A DNA stretch of 64,000 nucleotides from Pseudomonadota bacterium (GCA_018241265.1 JAFEEF010000002.1:1-64000), one strand, 5' to 3'. Positions 35,107-43,785 are shown, counted from the first letter of the stretch. A program made the numbers and translations. Notes: generated by a model from the letters alone, not told the origin.

Positions 35107-35736
35107 TTGACCACCGATCCGAAGCCCGAGGACGTCGGCCTGCGCCGCGACAACCGGGGCATGCTGGCCAAGCTCGCGGTCGTCGCCGGGCTGATGTTCT
35201 GCTTCGGCTATGCGCTGGTGCCGGTCTACAGGACGATCTGCACCGCGCTCGGCATCAATGTGCTGTCGCTGTCCGAGCTCGACGAATCCGGCACCTCGCG
35301 CACGCTCGAGGCCAACACGCAGGTCGACACGAGCCGCACGATCTCGGTCGAGTTCGACGCCAACGCGCGCGGCGTCTGGGCCTTCACGCCGGAGAAGCAT
35401 TCGGTGCAGGTGCATCCCGGCGAGCTCACGACGGTGATGTACGACTTCACCAACATCCAGCAGCGGACGATGGCGGCTCAGGCGATCCCGAGCTACGCGC
35501 CGATGCAGGCGATGCCGTACTTCAAGAAGGTCGAGTGCTTCTGCTTCCGCGAATACACGATGAAGCCGGGCGAGAGCAAGCGCTGGCCGGTCGTCTTCGT
35601 GATCGACCCGAAGCTGCCGAAGGACGTCAAGACGATCACGTTGTCGTATACCTTCTTCGAAGTGCCGGGCAAGGGCACGCCGGACGCGGCTGCCGCACAG
35701 GCGCCGGAAGCGGCGACCAAGGAGCCGCGCTCGTGA
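35107..35736 (+). CDS. ctaG: Cytochrome c oxidase assembly protein CtaG/Cox11
   Basis: A 209-residue copper chaperone that delivers copper to CuB of subunit I. One N-terminal membrane helix (MLAKLAVVAGLMFCFGYALVP) is followed by YRTICTALGIN and an Ig-like periplasmic domain. The copper ligands are Cys144 and Cys146 in VECFCFREY. The start is taken as TTG 35107, 11 nt after the preceding small gene; no ATG gives the conserved N-terminal helix. The stop overlaps the GTG of the next gene (GTGA). Confidence 0.95.
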   Translation: MTTDPKPEDVGLRRDNRGMLAKLAVVAGLMFCFGYALVPVYRTICTALGINVLSLSELDESGTSRTLEANTQVDTSRTISVEFDANARGVWAFTPEKHSVQVHPGELTTVMYDFTNIQQRTMAAQAIPSYAPMQAMPYFKKVECFCFREYTMKPGESKRWPVVFVIDPKLPKDVKTITLSYTFFEVPGKGTPDAAAAQAPEAATKEPRS

Positions 35737-35984
35737 ACGCCCCCCGACAGGCGCCCGGGCAGGACCTGCGCGATGCGGTGCGCCGCAAGGGCTCGTTCCT
35801 GCAGACGATGCGCGCGGTCGCGTGGTCGTTCTTCGGCGTGCGCAAGTCGAGCGACTACGAGAAGGACGTCGGCCGGCTCAACCCGCTGCACGTCGTGATC
35901 GCCGGCGTGATCGGCGCGGCGCTGTTCGTGCTGGTGCTGGTGCTGGTCGTCAACTGGGTGCTCGCGAGCGGCGTCGCGAAGTGA
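35733..35984 (+). CDS. DUF2970 family small membrane protein
   Basis: An 83-residue protein with the DUF2970 core FLQTMRAVAWSFFGVRKSSDYEKDVGRLNP followed (here split for length) by one membrane helix VVIAGVIGAALFVLVLVLVV. It is found between ctaG and coxC in betaproteobacterial oxidase clusters. Its GTG start overlaps the ctaG stop. The function is unknown; the position suggests an oxidase assembly or stability role. Confidence 0.88.
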   Translation: MNAPRQAPGQDLRDAVRRKGSFLQTMRAVAWSFFGVRKSSDYEKDVGRLNPLHVVIAGVIGAALFVLVLVLVVNWVLASGVAK

Positions 35985-36033
35985 CGGCTACGAAAGATCG
36001 AACGCAATACCGGGAATCCTAGGAGAACAACCG

Positions 36034-36921
36034 ATGTCGGCTGCGACCACCACCCACGGCAAGGCGCCGTACTACTTCGTCCCGGCGCCGTCGCGCCATC
36101 CGGCGCTGACGGCGACCGGCCTGCTCTTCGTGATCTTCGGCGCCTCGCAGTGGGTCAACGACCACCAGTGGGGCGCCTGGGTGCTGCTGTTCGGCTTCGT
36201 GCTGTGGGGCTTCGTGCTGCAGCAGTGGTTCCGCCAGGCGATCCGCGAGAGCGAGGGCGGCCTCTACGGCGACCGCATCGACACCTCGTTCCGCTGGAGC
36301 ATGAGCTGGTTCATCTTCTCGGAGGTGATGTTCTTCGGCGCGTTCTTCGGCGCGCTCTACTGGACCCGGCTGCACGCGCTGCCCAGCCTCGGCAACCTCG
36401 AGAACGCCGTCCTCTGGCCCGACTTCAAGGCGGTGTGGCCCAGCGCCGGCGCCGGCTACACCGGCTCGCCGGCCAACATCGTCGAGCCGTTCGAGACGAT
36501 GAAGCCGTGGCCGATCCCGACGATCAACACCGCGCTGCTGCTGACCTCCGGCGTCACGCTGACGATCGCGCACCATGCGCTGATCGCGAACCACCGCGCG
36601 CGCGCGATCTTCTTCATGTGGATCACCGTGCTGCTCGGCATCTCGTTCCTCGGCTGCCAGATCTACGAATACCACGAGGCCTACACCGAGCTGAACCTGA
36701 AGCTCAGCTCCGGCGCCTACGGCTCTACGTTCTTCATGCTGACCGGCTTCCACGGCTTCCACGTGTTCGTCGGCATGCTGATGCTGACCTTCATCACGAT
36801 CCGGCTGATGAAGGGCCACTTCACGCCCGAGCGGCACTTCGGCTTCGAAGGCGCGGCCTGGTACTGGCACTTCGTGGACGTGGTCTGGCTCGGCCTCTAC
36901 GTCGTCGTCTACTGGGCCTGA
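36034..36921 (+). CDS. coxC: Cytochrome c oxidase subunit III
   Basis: A 295-residue membrane subunit with seven predicted helices. Family signatures are FRWSMSWFIFSEVMFFGAFF with its conserved Glu, LLGISFLGCQIYEYHEAYTE, GSTFFMLTGFHGFHVFVGM and the terminal WYWHFVDVVWLGLYVVVYWA. AGGAGA precedes the ATG. It ends the first block of the cox cluster, and a hairpin separates it from a convergent DUF2909 gene. Confidence 0.97.
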   Translation: MSAATTTHGKAPYYFVPAPSRHPALTATGLLFVIFGASQWVNDHQWGAWVLLFGFVLWGFVLQQWFRQAIRESEGGLYGDRIDTSFRWSMSWFIFSEVMFFGAFFGALYWTRLHALPSLGNLENAVLWPDFKAVWPSAGAGYTGSPANIVEPFETMKPWPIPTINTALLLTSGVTLTIAHHALIANHRARAIFFMWITVLLGISFLGCQIYEYHEAYTELNLKLSSGAYGSTFFMLTGFHGFHVFVGMLMLTFITIRLMKGHFTPERHFGFEGAAWYWHFVDVVWLGLYVVVYWA

Positions 36922-36931
36922 CGGTTCCCGT

Positions 36932-36960
36932 GCTGCCGGCCGGCATGGGCCGGCGGCAGC
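36932..36960. terminator. Hairpin between convergent coxC and DUF2909 genes
   Basis: GCTGCCG (36932–36938) pairs with CGGCAGC (36954–36960), and an inner GGCC/GGCC stem continues it with a small bulge. It lies in the 45-bp gap between two convergent stop codons. A U-tract is absent, so it is a probable but unproven bidirectional terminator. Confidence 0.45.
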
Positions 36961-36966
36961 GTCCCG

Positions 36967-37188
36967 TCAGCGGCCTAGCGGTATGCCGGTGGGCTTGATC
37001 CAGCCCATCCGCCAGCTGACGAGGATGCAGACGAACAGCAGCACCGACAGTGCGACGCGCACCGCGAGCGCACGCATCATGTTCTGGCCCTTCGACTTGC
37101 CGTCTCTGCCGTCGCGCAGCATGAACAGCCCGGCCAGTCCGAGCGCGCCGAGGATGCCGACGAAGGCGAGCGCAAAGAGGTACTTCAT
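36967..37188 (-). CDS. DUF2909 twin-transmembrane protein
   Basis: A 73-residue protein with two membrane helices (YLFALAFVGILGALGLAGLF and VALSVLLFVCILVSWRMGWI) joined by a basic loop (RDGRDGKSKGQN). This is the DUF2909 pattern. It is the only gene of the oxidase cluster on the minus strand, inserted between coxC and surf1. Its start faces surf1 across a 30-bp spacer containing a palindrome. The role is unknown; conserved placement suggests a link to oxidase assembly. Confidence 0.85.
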   Translation of the reverse strand: MKYLFALAFVGILGALGLAGLFMLRDGRDGKSKGQNMMRALAVRVALSVLLFVCILVSWRMGWIKPTGIPLGR

Positions 37189-37190
37189 CC

Positions 37191-37207
37191 GCGCCGATTA
37201 TCGGCGC
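37191..37207. promoter_or_regulatory. Palindrome between divergent DUF2909 and surf1 starts
   Basis: GCGCCGA-TTA-TCGGCGC is a perfect 7-bp inverted repeat with a 3-bp centre. It is almost the whole spacer between the two divergent start codons, so it would lie in the promoter or ribosome-binding region of both genes. No named operator fits it. Confidence 0.35.
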
Positions 37208-37218
37208 GTGCCGCGGCC

Positions 37219-37959
37219 ATGGTCTTGACGCCGTCGCGCCGGCGCGGGCTTGCGATCCTTGCGGCCACCGTGGTCGGCGTCGCGCTGACCGCGCGGCTCG
37301 GCGTCTGGCAGCTGCACCGGGCGGCCGAGAAGGAGGCGCTCGAAGCGACGCGCGAATCGCGCGGCCGCCTGCCGGCGCTGACCGAGCGCGACCTGGCGCG
37401 CGACGAAACGGAAGTCGCCGATCAGGCCTATCGCCGCATCCGGCTGCACGGGCGCTGGCTCGCGGACCACACGATCTACCTCGACAACCGCCAGATGGAC
37501 GGCCACCCGGGCTTCTATGTCGTGACGCCGCTGCTGCTGACGGCGCGCGGTGATGCCGTCGTCGTGCAGCGCGGCTGGATACCGCGCAATTCGGTCGACC
37601 GCACCGTGCTGGCGCCGGTGCAAACGCCGACCGGAGACGTCGACGTCGAAGGCATCGTCGCCCCGCCGCCTACTCGGCTGTTCGAGTTCGCCCACGAAAC
37701 CGAAGGCACGATCCGGCAGAATCTCGACCTCGCCGCCTTTGCGGTGGAATCCGGTGTCGCGCTGCGGCCGCTGTCGGTGCAGCAGAGCGACGGCGCCGCC
37801 ACCGCCGGCGACGGCTTGCAGCGACGCTGGCCGCGTCCGGCGGTCGACGTGCAGCGCAACTACGGCTACGCCTTCCAGTGGTTCGCGATGGCCGCCTTGA
37901 TGACGGGTCTTTATGTCTGGTTCCAACTCGTCCGCCCACGCCTCCGCCGCGGCGCGTGA
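37219..37959 (+). CDS. surf1: SURF1 family cytochrome oxidase assembly protein
   Basis: A 246-residue inner-membrane protein that helps insert heme A into subunit I. The topology is classical: an N-terminal helix (GLAILAATVVGVALTARLG) running into VWQLHRAAEKEAL, a periplasmic domain with LDNRQMDGHPGFYVVTPL and VVVQRGWIPRN, and a C-terminal helix after NYGYAFQWFAMAALM. The ATG at 37219 follows the divergent palindrome. The 3' end overlaps the next gene by 47 nt. Confidence 0.94.
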   Translation: MVLTPSRRRGLAILAATVVGVALTARLGVWQLHRAAEKEALEATRESRGRLPALTERDLARDETEVADQAYRRIRLHGRWLADHTIYLDNRQMDGHPGFYVVTPLLLTARGDAVVVQRGWIPRNSVDRTVLAPVQTPTGDVDVEGIVAPPPTRLFEFAHETEGTIRQNLDLAAFAVESGVALRPLSVQQSDGAATAGDGLQRRWPRPAVDVQRNYGYAFQWFAMAALMTGLYVWFQLVRPRLRRGA

Positions 37960-38632
37960 CGCGGCCGCACCGCTGGTGCTTGCGGTGCATTCGATGCCGA
38001 CGCCGGCCGAACTCGGCGACGCGGCGGATCGCCGCACCTCGCGCGGGCGGTGGATGATGCTGCTCGTGCTGCTGACCTGCGCCGCGCCGGTGGTGGCGTC
38101 GTATTTCACCTACTACGTGCTGCGTCCGAGCGGCCGCACCAACTACAGCGAGCTGATCCAGCCGATGCGTCCGATCCCGGCCGACCTGCCGCTCGCCGAT
38201 CTGCAAGGCCGGCCGGTGCCGGCCGGCACGTTGAAGGGCCAGTGGTTGCTCGTCGTTGTCGCCGGCGGCGCCTGCGACCCTGCCTGCGAGAAGCAGCTCT
38301 GGCTGCAGCGCCAGTTGCGCGAGACGCTGGGTGCCGAGAAGGATCGCGTCGACAAGGTCTGGTTGATCGACGACGCCGCCGTTCCCCGTGCCGAAACGCT
38401 GGCGGCGATCTCGGCCGGCATGCCGACGACCGTGCTGCGCGTCCCGCGCGCGGCACTCGCCGGTTGGCTGACGCCCGGCCGCGACGGCGCGATCGAAGGG
38501 CACATGGCGATCGTCGACCCGATGGGCAACTGGATGATGCGCGTGCCGGCGAATCCCGAGCCGGGCAAGCTGAAGCGCGACGTCGACCGGCTGCTGCGGG
38601 CTTCGGCGTCGTGGGACACGCCGGGGCGCTGA
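37913..38632 (+). CDS. Membrane-anchored thioredoxin-fold protein, Sco-like (CxxxC)
   Basis: A 239-residue protein usually labelled hypothetical. One membrane helix (around 48–68, MMLLVLLTCAAPVVASYFTY) is followed by a periplasmic domain that looks like a divergent thioredoxin/Sco fold: LADLQGRPVPAGTLKGQWLLVVV, then CDPAC (Cys121, Cys125), and EGHMAIVDPMGNWMM with His197 placed like the third copper ligand of Sco1. The real sco1 of this cluster has CPDVC and [10 protein letters not shown] in the same order. I infer a second copper or thiol chaperone for the oxidase. The ATG at 37913 overlaps surf1 by 47 nt; ATG 37994 is an alternative start. The ctaA start overlaps its stop. Confidence 0.7.
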   Translation: MSGSNSSAHASAAARDAAAPLVLAVHSMPTPAELGDAADRRTSRGRWMMLLVLLTCAAPVVASYFTYYVLRPSGRTNYSELIQPMRPIPADLPLADLQGRPVPAGTLKGQWLLVVVAGGACDPACEKQLWLQRQLRETLGAEKDRVDKVWLIDDAAVPRAETLAAISAGMPTTVLRVPRAALAGWLTPGRDGAIEGHMAIVDPMGNWMMRVPANPEPGKLKRDVDRLLRASASWDTPGR

Positions 38633-39795
38633 TGGCTGTGCCGCCGTCCTACGACTACGCGCCGGTTGCCGCGATCATGGCGGCCGGGGCGTTGCTCGCA
38701 CTCGTGCCCCTGGCGTGGGCGTGGCGCGGCTGGCGCGGCAGCACGCCGGCCGAGCGGCTGCGTGCGCTGACCGTCGTCGCGCTGTTCCTGACCTTCGATC
38801 TCGTGCTGTTCGGCGCCTTCACGCGCCTGACCGATTCCGGCCTCGGTTGCCCCGACTGGCCCGGCTGCTACGGCAACGCCAGCCCGCTCGGCGCGCACGC
38901 CGACATCCACGCCGCCCAGGCCTTGATGCCGCAAGGCCCGGTGACGCACGTGAAGGCCTGGATCGAGATGATTCATCGCTACCTCGCGACGACGGTCGGT
39001 GCGCTGATCGTCGTGTTGGCCGTCGCGAGCTGGGCGATCGCGCGACGCGGCCGGGCGGCGATCTCGCCGTGGTGGGCGACCGCGACGCTGGTCTGGGTCT
39101 GCCTCCAGGGCGCCTTCGGCGCATGGACCGTGACGATGAAGCTCTACCCGGCGATCGTCACCGCGCACTTGCTCGGCGGGCTGGGCCTCGTCGCGCTGCT
39201 GGCGGTGCAGGCCGAGCGCTATCGGCCGCGGCCGGTCGTGCTGTCGCGCGGGCTGCGTGCCGCGGTCGTCGGCGTGGCGGTGCTGGCGCTCGCCCAGATC
39301 GCGCTCGGCGGCTGGGTCAGCACGAACTATGCAGTGCTGGCGTGCACCGAGTTCCCGGCCTGCCAGGGCTCGTGGTGGCCGCCGATGGACTTCGAGGCCG
39401 GCTTCACGCTGCTGCGGCCGCTCGGTCTATCGGCCGACGGCAAGTTCCTGCCGTTCGCGGCGCTGACCGCGATCCACGTCGCGCATCGCCTGCTCGCCGG
39501 CGTCGTGCTGGCGGCGCTCCTGCTGCTCGCGTGGCGGCTGCATGCGCAGCCGGCGCTGCGGCCATGGGCCCGCGGTCTCGTCGCGATCGCCCTGTGGCAG
39601 TTGGCCAGCGGCCTCGGCAACGTGTTGCTCGGCTGGCCGTTGATCGCGGCCGTGGCGCATACCGGCGGTGCCGCGGCGCTGATGCTGCTGCTGGCGACAT
39701 GGCTCGCGCGCGTCCATGCGTCGGCGCAAGGCATGCCGGTGTCGGCGGGACTGGCATCGGCCACGGGCAGCGGTCGCCTTGGGGCGGCTTCGTAA
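38632..39795 (+). CDS. ctaA: Heme A synthase CtaA/Cox15
   Basis: A 387-residue membrane enzyme that oxidises the heme O methyl group to give heme A. Eight helices are predicted. Signatures include [22 protein letters not shown], the heme-ligand histidines in [14 protein letters not shown] and [38 protein letters not shown], and a final [12 protein letters not shown]. The ATG overlaps the previous stop (TGATG). It is followed after one base by ctaB, the preceding enzyme of the pathway. Confidence 0.95.
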   Translation: MAVPPSYDYAPVAAIMAAGALLALVPLAWAWRGWRGSTPAERLRALTVVALFLTFDLVLFGAFTRLTDSGLGCPDWPGCYGNASPLGAHADIHAAQALMPQGPVTHVKAWIEMIHRYLATTVGALIVVLAVASWAIARRGRAAISPWWATATLVWVCLQGAFGAWTVTMKLYPAIVTAHLLGGLGLVALLAVQAERYRPRPVVLSRGLRAAVVGVAVLALAQIALGGWVSTNYAVLACTEFPACQGSWWPPMDFEAGFTLLRPLGLSADGKFLPFAALTAIHVAHRLLAGVVLAALLLLAWRLHAQPALRPWARGLVAIALWQLASGLGNVLLGWPLIAAVAHTGGAAALMLLLATWLARVHASAQGMPVSAGLASATGSGRLGAAS

Positions 39796-39796
39796 A

Positions 39797-40726
39797 ATGG
39801 CCCGCCCGCTTTCCGCCATGACCCAGAGCCTTGCCCAGCCGATCGCGACGACGCTGCCGTCGCGTGCGCGCCAGTACTACGCGCTGACCAAGCCGCGCGT
39901 CGTGCAGCTCATCGTCTTCTGCGCGGCGATCGGCATGCTGCTCGCCGTGCCCGGGCTGCCCGACTGGCGCCGGGCGCTGGCGGCCGTGGCCGGCATCTGG
40001 CTGGTGGCTGCGGCCGCGGCGGCGTTCAACTGCCTGGTCGAGCAGCACATCGACGCGCGCATGGCGCGCACCGCCTGGCGGCCGACCGCGCGCGGCCAGC
40101 TCGGCAGCGCGCAGGCGCTCGTGTTCTCGGCTGTGCTCTGCGCGGCGGGCAGCGCGCTGCTCTACGTCGCCGTGAACCCGCTGACGATGTGGCTGACCTT
40201 CGCCACCTTCGTCGGCTATGCCGTCATCTACACGGTGATCCTCAAGCCGCTGACGCCGCAGAACATCGTGATCGGCGGCGCGTCCGGCGCGATGCCGCCG
40301 GTGCTCGGCTGGGCGGCGATGCGCGGCGAGGTCGGCCCGGAGGCGCTGATCATGTGCCTCATCATCTTCCTCTGGACGCCGCCGCACTTCTGGGCACTCG
40401 CGCTCTACCGCGCCGAGGACTATCGCAAGTCCGGGCTGCCGATGCTGCCGGTCACGCACGGCTCGGAGTTCACGCGGCTGCATGTGCTGCTCTACACGCT
40501 GGTGCTGTTCGCCGGCGCGCTGCTGCCGTTCGTCTCGGGGATGAGCGGTCCGCTCTACCTGGTCGCCGCCGTCGTGCTCGGCGCGGTATTCGTCGGCTAT
40601 GGCTGGCGCCTCTGGCGCAACTACTCCGACGTGCTGGCGCGCCGGACCTTCCGCTACTCGATCCTGTACCTGTCGCTGCTGTTCGCGGCGCTGCTGCTCG
40701 ATCACTACCTGAATCCGCTGCTGTGA
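39797..40726 (+). CDS. ctaB: Protoheme IX farnesyltransferase (heme O synthase) CtaB/Cox10
   Basis: A 309-residue polytopic UbiA-family prenyltransferase that adds farnesyl to heme B. It has [20 protein letters not shown], the Asp-rich motif in [39 protein letters not shown] and [20 protein letters not shown]. The start ATG 39797 lies one base after the ctaA stop; an in-frame ATG at 39818 is an alternative. The stop overlaps the sco1 GTG. With ctaA it completes heme A synthesis for coxA. Confidence 0.96.
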   Translation: MARPLSAMTQSLAQPIATTLPSRARQYYALTKPRVVQLIVFCAAIGMLLAVPGLPDWRRALAAVAGIWLVAAAAAAFNCLVEQHIDARMARTAWRPTARGQLGSAQALVFSAVLCAAGSALLYVAVNPLTMWLTFATFVGYAVIYTVILKPLTPQNIVIGGASGAMPPVLGWAAMRGEVGPEALIMCLIIFLWTPPHFWALALYRAEDYRKSGLPMLPVTHGSEFTRLHVLLYTLVLFAGALLPFVSGMSGPLYLVAAVVLGAVFVGYGWRLWRNYSDVLARRTFRYSILYLSLLFAALLLDHYLNPLL

Positions 40727-41319
40727 AGCGTCTCCTCGTTCCGCTGCTGGCCGCCGCCACGCTGTCGTTGTCGGCCTGTGACCGCCTCGGCCTGTCGTCA
40801 TCGGCCAAGCCGGCCTTCAACGGCGTCGACGTGACCGGATCCGACTTCGGCCGCAACCTCGCGCTGACCGACCAGAACGGCCAGCCGCGCACGCTCGCCG
40901 ATTTCAAGGGCAAGGTCGTCGTGCTGTTCTTCGGCTACACGCAATGCCCCGACGTCTGTCCGACGACGATGGCCGAGCTCGCCCAGGTCAAGAAATCCAT
41001 GGGCAAGGACGGCGACAAGGTGCAGGGCGTGTTCGTCACGGTCGACCCCGAGCGCGACACCGCCGAGGTGCTGAAGGCCTACATGGGCAGCTTCGATCCG
41101 ACCTTCGTCGCGCTGCGCGGCAACGCCGAGCAGACGGCGGCGGCCGCGAAGGAGTTCAAGGTCTACTACGCGAAGGTGCCTGGCAAGGCCGAGGGCAGCT
41201 ACACGATGGATCACACCGCCGGGTCGTACGTGCTCGACACGACGGGGCGGTTGCGGCTCTTCGAGCGCTACGGCGGGCCGCCGGAGCAGCTCGCCGCGGA
41301 CCTGAAGGCGATGATGTAG
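40723..41319 (+). CDS. sco1: SCO1/SenC family copper chaperone
   Basis: A 198-residue lipoprotein with lipobox LSLSAC near residue 18. The thioredoxin fold carries the copper site: Cys75 and Cys79 in [18 protein letters not shown] and His164 in [14 protein letters not shown]. It is expected to metallate or reduce the CuA site of CoxB in the periplasm. The GTG start overlaps the ctaB stop (GTGA). It is the last gene of the oxidase cluster and is followed by a strong hairpin. Confidence 0.96.
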   Translation: MKRLLVPLLAAATLSLSACDRLGLSSSAKPAFNGVDVTGSDFGRNLALTDQNGQPRTLADFKGKVVVLFFGYTQCPDVCPTTMAELAQVKKSMGKDGDKVQGVFVTVDPERDTAEVLKAYMGSFDPTFVALRGNAEQTAAAAKEFKVYYAKVPGKAEGSYTMDHTAGSYVLDTTGRLRLFERYGGPPEQLAADLKAMM

Positions 41320-41330
41320 CCTCAATGGAA

Positions 41331-41350
41331 AACGGCCCTGAAGGGCCGTT
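41331..41350 (+). terminator. Intrinsic-type hairpin after sco1
   Basis: AACGGCCCT-GA-AGGGCCGTT is a perfect 9-bp inverted repeat with a 2-nt centre, 11 bp after the sco1 stop, followed on the plus strand by CTCGTTCTCG. It lies between the convergent sco1 and rpoH genes and could stop transcription from both sides. Confidence 0.75.
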
Positions 41351-41375
41351 CTCGTTCTCGAAGATACCGCTGGCG

Positions 41376-42314
41376 TCAGGCGACGGCCTGCGGCGCGAGT
41401 GCCTTGCGCATCTTCTTCATCGCCGCAACCTCGATCTGGCGGATCCGCTCGGCGCTGACGCCGTATTCGCTCGCCAGGTCGTGCAGGGTCATGCCGCCCG
41501 AGCTGTCGTCGTTGACCTTCAGCCAGCGCTCCTCGACGATCCGGCGGCTCCGGTCATCCAGGGCATCAAGAGCGAGCGCGATGCCGTCGCCGGCCAGCCA
41601 GTCGCGGTTGCGGGCTTCGAGCACGCGCGTCGGCTCGGTCGATTCGTCGGCCAGGTAGGCGATCGGCGCATAGCTCGTCTCGCCGTCGTCGGTCTGCGGC
41701 TCGAGTGCGACGTCGCCGCCGGACAGCCGCGTTTCCATCTCCAGCACTTCGTCGCGCTTCACGTTGAGCGTGCGCGCCAGGGTGTCGACCTCGTGCTGCG
41801 TCAGGGTCGTGCGGTGCGTGTCGGCGTTGTCGGCATCGTCCTTCAGGCTCTGCTTCATCGAGCGCAGGTTGAAGAACAGCTTGCGCTGAGCCTTGGTCGT
41901 CGCCACCTTCACCATGCGCCAGTTCTTCAGGATGTACTCGTGGATCTCGGCCTTGATCCAGTGCATCGCATAGCTGACCAGGCGTACGCCCTGATCCGGG
42001 TCGAAGCGCTTGACGGCCTTCATCAGGCCGACGTTGCCTTCCTGGATCAGGTCGCCGTGAGGCAGGCCGTAGCCGAGGTACTTGCGCGAGATCGAGACGA
42101 CCAGGCGCAGGTGCGACAGCACCAGCTTGCCGGCGGCCTCGATGTCGCCGGTGGCGCGCAGGCGCTTGGCGTAGGCGACTTCTTCGTCGTGGGTGAGCAG
42201 CGGGACTCGGTTGACCGCGGAAATGTAGGCGTCCAGGTTGCCGATGGACGGCACCAGCGCCCACGGGTCGCGGATGGTCAAAGCATGGGCAGTGTTCATG
42301 GAAGCATCAGACAC
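41376..42314 (-). CDS. rpoH: RNA polymerase heat-shock sigma factor RpoH (sigma32)
   Basis: A 312-residue group 3 sigma factor. The region 2 signatures are LVLSHLRLVVSISRKYLGYG, LPHGDLIQEGNVGLMKAVKRFDP and VRLVSYAMHWIKAEIHEYIL. The RpoH box is seen in TTKAQRKLFFNLRSMK. Region 4 ends in TLHDLASEYGVSAERIRQIEVAAMKKM. The GTG at 42314 has AAGGG 7 nt upstream. A GTG at 42338 would sit almost inside the CIRCE operator and is unlikely; ATG 42299 is the other option. The leader carries a CIRCE, so the HrcA repressor probably limits rpoH transcription. Confidence 0.96.
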   Translation of the reverse strand: MSDASMNTAHALTIRDPWALVPSIGNLDAYISAVNRVPLLTHDEEVAYAKRLRATGDIEAAGKLVLSHLRLVVSISRKYLGYGLPHGDLIQEGNVGLMKAVKRFDPDQGVRLVSYAMHWIKAEIHEYILKNWRMVKVATTKAQRKLFFNLRSMKQSLKDDADNADTHRTTLTQHEVDTLARTLNVKRDEVLEMETRLSGGDVALEPQTDDGETSYAPIAYLADESTEPTRVLEARNRDWLAGDGIALALDALDDRSRRIVEERWLKVNDDSSGGMTLHDLASEYGVSAERIRQIEVAAMKKMRKALAPQAVA

Positions 42315-42341
42315 GTTTTGGCCCTTTCGGTTCCGCACATA

Positions 42342-42368
42342 TTAGCACTCGACGATCGAGAGTGCTGA
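42342..42368. promoter_or_regulatory. CIRCE element (HrcA operator) of rpoH
   Basis: TTAGCACTC, a 9-bp spacer, then GAGTGCTGA. This matches the CIRCE consensus TTAGCACTC-N9-GAGTGCTAA at 17 of 18 arm positions, with exact spacing. It lies 27 bp upstream of the chosen rpoH start. A TAATAT overlapping its proximal end on the minus strand is a candidate -10, so bound HrcA would block the promoter. HrcA/CIRCE control of rpoH is known from comparative work on betaproteobacteria. Confidence 0.93.
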
Positions 42369-42525
42369 TAGCTCGGCACGATCGCCGTGATGGATTCGAT
42401 CGCGCCGCCGGGCGGGGGTTCGCACCGTCCGTCGGCCGCTGCTGCAGCCTGTCGCAACGCGGTTTCGGCGGCTGCCGGTGATCGCTACAGTGTTCTACAT
42501 CACTAACACACCTCGGAACGAGACC

Positions 42526-42873
42526 ATGCACGTCTGGAACGACTCGGCGCCGATCTACCGGCAGCTCGCCGACCAGCTCACCGATCAGCTGCTGGCCGGC
42601 GACCCGCCCGAAGGCGAGGCGATGCCGTCGGTGCGCACGCTCGCCAGCCGCTACCTGCTGAACCCGCTGACCGTCGGGCGGGCGCTGCAGATCCTCGTCG
42701 ACGATGGCCTCGTCGAAAGCCGCCGCGGCGTCGGCATGTACGTCCAGACAGGCGCCCGCGAGCGCTTGCGAGACACTGAACGTGAGCGATTCCTCACTCA
42801 CGAATGGCCGCAAATCGTCGCCCGGCTGCGCCAGCTCGGCATCGAACCGCACGAACTGAAGTGGGAGCAATGA
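42526..42873 (+). CDS. GntR-family regulator (YtrA-like)
   Basis: A 115-residue regulator with only a winged-helix domain and a short helical tail. It has APIYRQLADQLTDQLLAGD, MPSVRTLASRYLLNPLTVGRA (in parts) as the helix-turn-helix, and VESRRGVGMYVQ as the wing. This size and its coupling to ABC-transporter genes are typical of the YtrA subfamily. The ATG at 42526 is preceded by GGAACGAGACC. GTGTT…AACAC half-sites (42490–42509) just upstream could be its operator. Its last codons overlap the ABC ATPase start. Confidence 0.88.
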   Translation: MHVWNDSAPIYRQLADQLTDQLLAGDPPEGEAMPSVRTLASRYLLNPLTVGRALQILVDDGLVESRRGVGMYVQTGARERLRDTERERFLTHEWPQIVARLRQLGIEPHELKWEQ

Positions 42874-43757
42874 TGGACGCGACGAGTTCCAACCTGATCG
42901 AAGCCCGCGGCGTCAGCGTCCGCTACGGCCAGAAACTGGCGGTCGACGACGTCGGCTTCACGGTGGCGCCTGGCCGGGTCATCGGCTTGCTGGGGCACAA
43001 CGGCGCCGGCAAGACGTCCTTGATGAAAGCGATGGTCGGGCTGCTGCCGTTCAGCGGCTCGCTGGCGATCCTTGGACTGGATCCCCGGAAAGACCGGGTC
43101 AAACTCCTCGAGTCGGTCTGCTACATCCCCGACGTCGCGATCCTCCCGCGCTGGGCGCGCGTCGACGAGCTGATCACGTTGATGCAGGGCCTGCATCCGC
43201 GCTTCTCGGCCGATCGCGCGCGCACCTTGCTGCGCCGCACCAGCATCCAGCGGCGCGCGAAGGTGAAGTCGCTGTCCAAGGGCATGGTCGTGCAGCTGCA
43301 TCTGGCACTCATCGCCGCGATCGACGCCCGCGTGATGATCCTCGACGAGCCGACGCTCGGCCTCGACATCCTGTCGCGCAAGGCGTTCTACGAGATGCTG
43401 ATCGACGAATGGTGCGACGGCGAGCGCAGCGTCGTGATCTCGACGCACCAGGTCGAGGAGATCCAGCCGCTGCTCAGCGACGTGATGATGCTCAACGAAG
43501 GTCGCGTCGTGTTGAGCACCAGCCTCGTCGACATCGACCGGCGCTTCGTCGGCCTGAGCCACGATCCGGAGGCCGCCGAATCCATCGCCGCCGCGCATCC
43601 GCTGCTGCGCTTCCGGCAGCAGGGCCAGGCCGCAGCGCTGTTCGACGGCGCGCCGCCGGCAGAGGTCGCCGCGCTCGGCCGGCGCTTCCAGCCGAGCCTC
43701 GCCGACCTGTTCGTCGCGCTGACGCGCGCGCCCGAAATGAACCGTACGCAGGCCTGA
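42873..43757 (+). CDS. ABC transporter ATP-binding protein
   Basis: A 294-residue ATPase. Walker A is GHNGAGKTS, the Q-loop region follows FSGSLAILGLDPRKDR, the signature is LSKGMVVQLHLAL (a departure from LSGGQ), and Walker B is RVMILDEPTLGLD, with the H-loop in VISTHQVEEI. The C-terminal ~90 residues resemble the regulatory tails of drug or nutrient exporters of the YtrB/CcmA-like group. Two adjacent ATG codons occur; the second has better spacing to GGGAG. It is coupled to the GntR-type regulator and followed by a permease gene after 28 nt. Confidence 0.92.
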   Translation: MDATSSNLIEARGVSVRYGQKLAVDDVGFTVAPGRVIGLLGHNGAGKTSLMKAMVGLLPFSGSLAILGLDPRKDRVKLLESVCYIPDVAILPRWARVDELITLMQGLHPRFSADRARTLLRRTSIQRRAKVKSLSKGMVVQLHLALIAAIDARVMILDEPTLGLDILSRKAFYEMLIDEWCDGERSVVISTHQVEEIQPLLSDVMMLNEGRVVLSTSLVDIDRRFVGLSHDPEAAESIAAAHPLLRFRQQGQAAALFDGAPPAEVAALGRRFQPSLADLFVALTRAPEMNRTQA

Positions 43758-43785
43758 TCGCCCGCCGCCGCAAGGAGAGACCGCC

